From Desulfobulbaceae bacterium (GTDB lineage Bacteria > Desulfobacterota > Desulfobulbia > Desulfobulbales > Desulfocapsaceae): DNA of 7,103 nucleotides. The translations under genes were made by a program, and so were the position numbers. Every line of letters begins with the position of its first letter. Positions within the stretch are counted from its first letter, which is position 1. Of this stretch, positions 6,643-7,103 are shown piece after piece. The stretch covers positions 1 through 7,103 of the forward strand of contig JAIRRG010000016.1 of assembly GCA_031256095.1 (NCBI GenBank), in the 5' to 3' direction. The notes under the pieces were generated by a model, which did not search any database, was not told the origin of the DNA, and saw only the letters and a program-made list of their open reading frames with translations.

Positions 6643-7103
6643 TTAATGATCGTATTTCTTGAACAAATTTCCACCTATCATTGAGGAAACGATTCCTTCC
6701 TTGAAAAGGACATCGTACCAGAAAACCATATAAACGTGGGCAAGAATAAAGAGAATAAAGAGCCACGTTAAAATATGATGAATCCAGCGGACGGTGGCCA
6801 AGCCGCCCATCAGAGTTTCCACAGGTTTAAGAACCGTGTAGGCGAGGGCGGTAAAACCGGCGTGATAACCGGCTCCCATGAGGATAAGGCCGGTGATAAC
6901 AATCAGAAGAACCATGACCATCAAACCGCCATAGGCAACAGACTGCATGGGGCCATAGAGATACCTATGCTCCGCCGGTTCTTTGGAAACCAGGGCATAA
7001 AATTTCAGTTGCTTAACCGTATTCGGCCAATCCGTAAAGGCAAAGAAATCCTTCCAATCGGCGTGAAATTTTGAAAAGAAGGCCAAGTAGACACGCCATA
7101 TGA
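6643..7103 (-). CDS. hyaC: [NiFe] hydrogenase cytochrome b subunit (HyaC/HydC/CybH family), 5'-partial
   Basis: This is the membrane anchor of a group 1 [NiFe] hydrogenase. It takes electrons from the small subunit through b hemes and reduces quinone. The visible C-terminal part has two strong membrane segments, at about residues 47-70 and 103-124 counting from the TTG at 7086. The second carries WIHH..AHVYMVF, with His103 and His117 fourteen residues apart. That is the spacing of the paired heme ligands in helix IV of the HydC/HyaC family. The frame stays open from the TTG to the window edge (codons reading I-W-R-V-Y), so that TTG is not the true start. The family is usually well over 200 residues with four helices, so helices I and II and their histidines lie beyond 7103. 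The TAA stop directly abuts the next ATG. The family is clear; hyaC, hydC, hupC and cybH are competing names for it. Confidence 0.93.
   Translation of the reverse strand, partial: IWRVYLAFFSKFHADWKDFFAFTDWPNTVKQLKFYALVSKEPAEHRYLYGPMQSVAYGGLMVMVLLIVITGLILMGAGYHAGFTALAYTVLKPVETLMGGLATVRWIHHILTWLFILFILAHVYMVFWYDVLFKEGIVSSMIGGNLFKKYDH

Noticed and set aside
7084..7086. TTG as the true start of the cytochrome b gene
   Set aside because: The frame stays open to the window edge and two of the four expected membrane helices would be missing, so the gene is cut by the window, not truncated.

Overview
This window is one uninterrupted minus-strand gene cluster for making and maturing a membrane-bound [NiFe] hydrogenase. 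Read in the direction of transcription (high to low coordinates), the order is: cytochrome b subunit (5' part lies beyond the right edge), hydrogenase maturation endopeptidase, hypA, a 217-base spacer, hypC, hypD, hypB, hypF, hypE. After hypE come 228 bases without a convincing gene, containing an imperfect inverted repeat. Every gene was identified from family motifs in its translation. No plus-strand gene is supported.

The genes act in one pathway. HypF and HypE make the cyanide ligands from carbamoyl phosphate. HypC and HypD assemble the Fe(CN)2CO unit. HypA and HypB insert nickel. The endopeptidase then trims the large-subunit C-terminus. The cytochrome b anchors the mature enzyme and passes electrons to the quinone pool. 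The structural small and large subunit genes are expected just beyond position 7103. The packing is tight (gaps of 0, 3 and 19 bases; overlaps of 14, 4 and 11 bases), which fits one translationally coupled polycistronic message. The only real break is the hypA-hypC spacer.

The organism is a Gram-negative-type bacterium with moderate GC and good Shine-Dalgarno sites. The hydrogenase type, the hypA-C-D-B-F-E order, the short HypB without a nickel-storage tail, and the dispersed repeat downstream fit a Desulfobacterota-like or other anaerobic proteobacterial lineage. This assignment is an inference from general impression, not a search result.

I found no undescribed system. The pathway is well known. 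The points worth a second look are the HypB lacking both N-terminal nickel sites, the unexplained hypA-hypC spacer, the inverted repeat after hypE, and a G-rich hairpin early in the endopeptidase gene.
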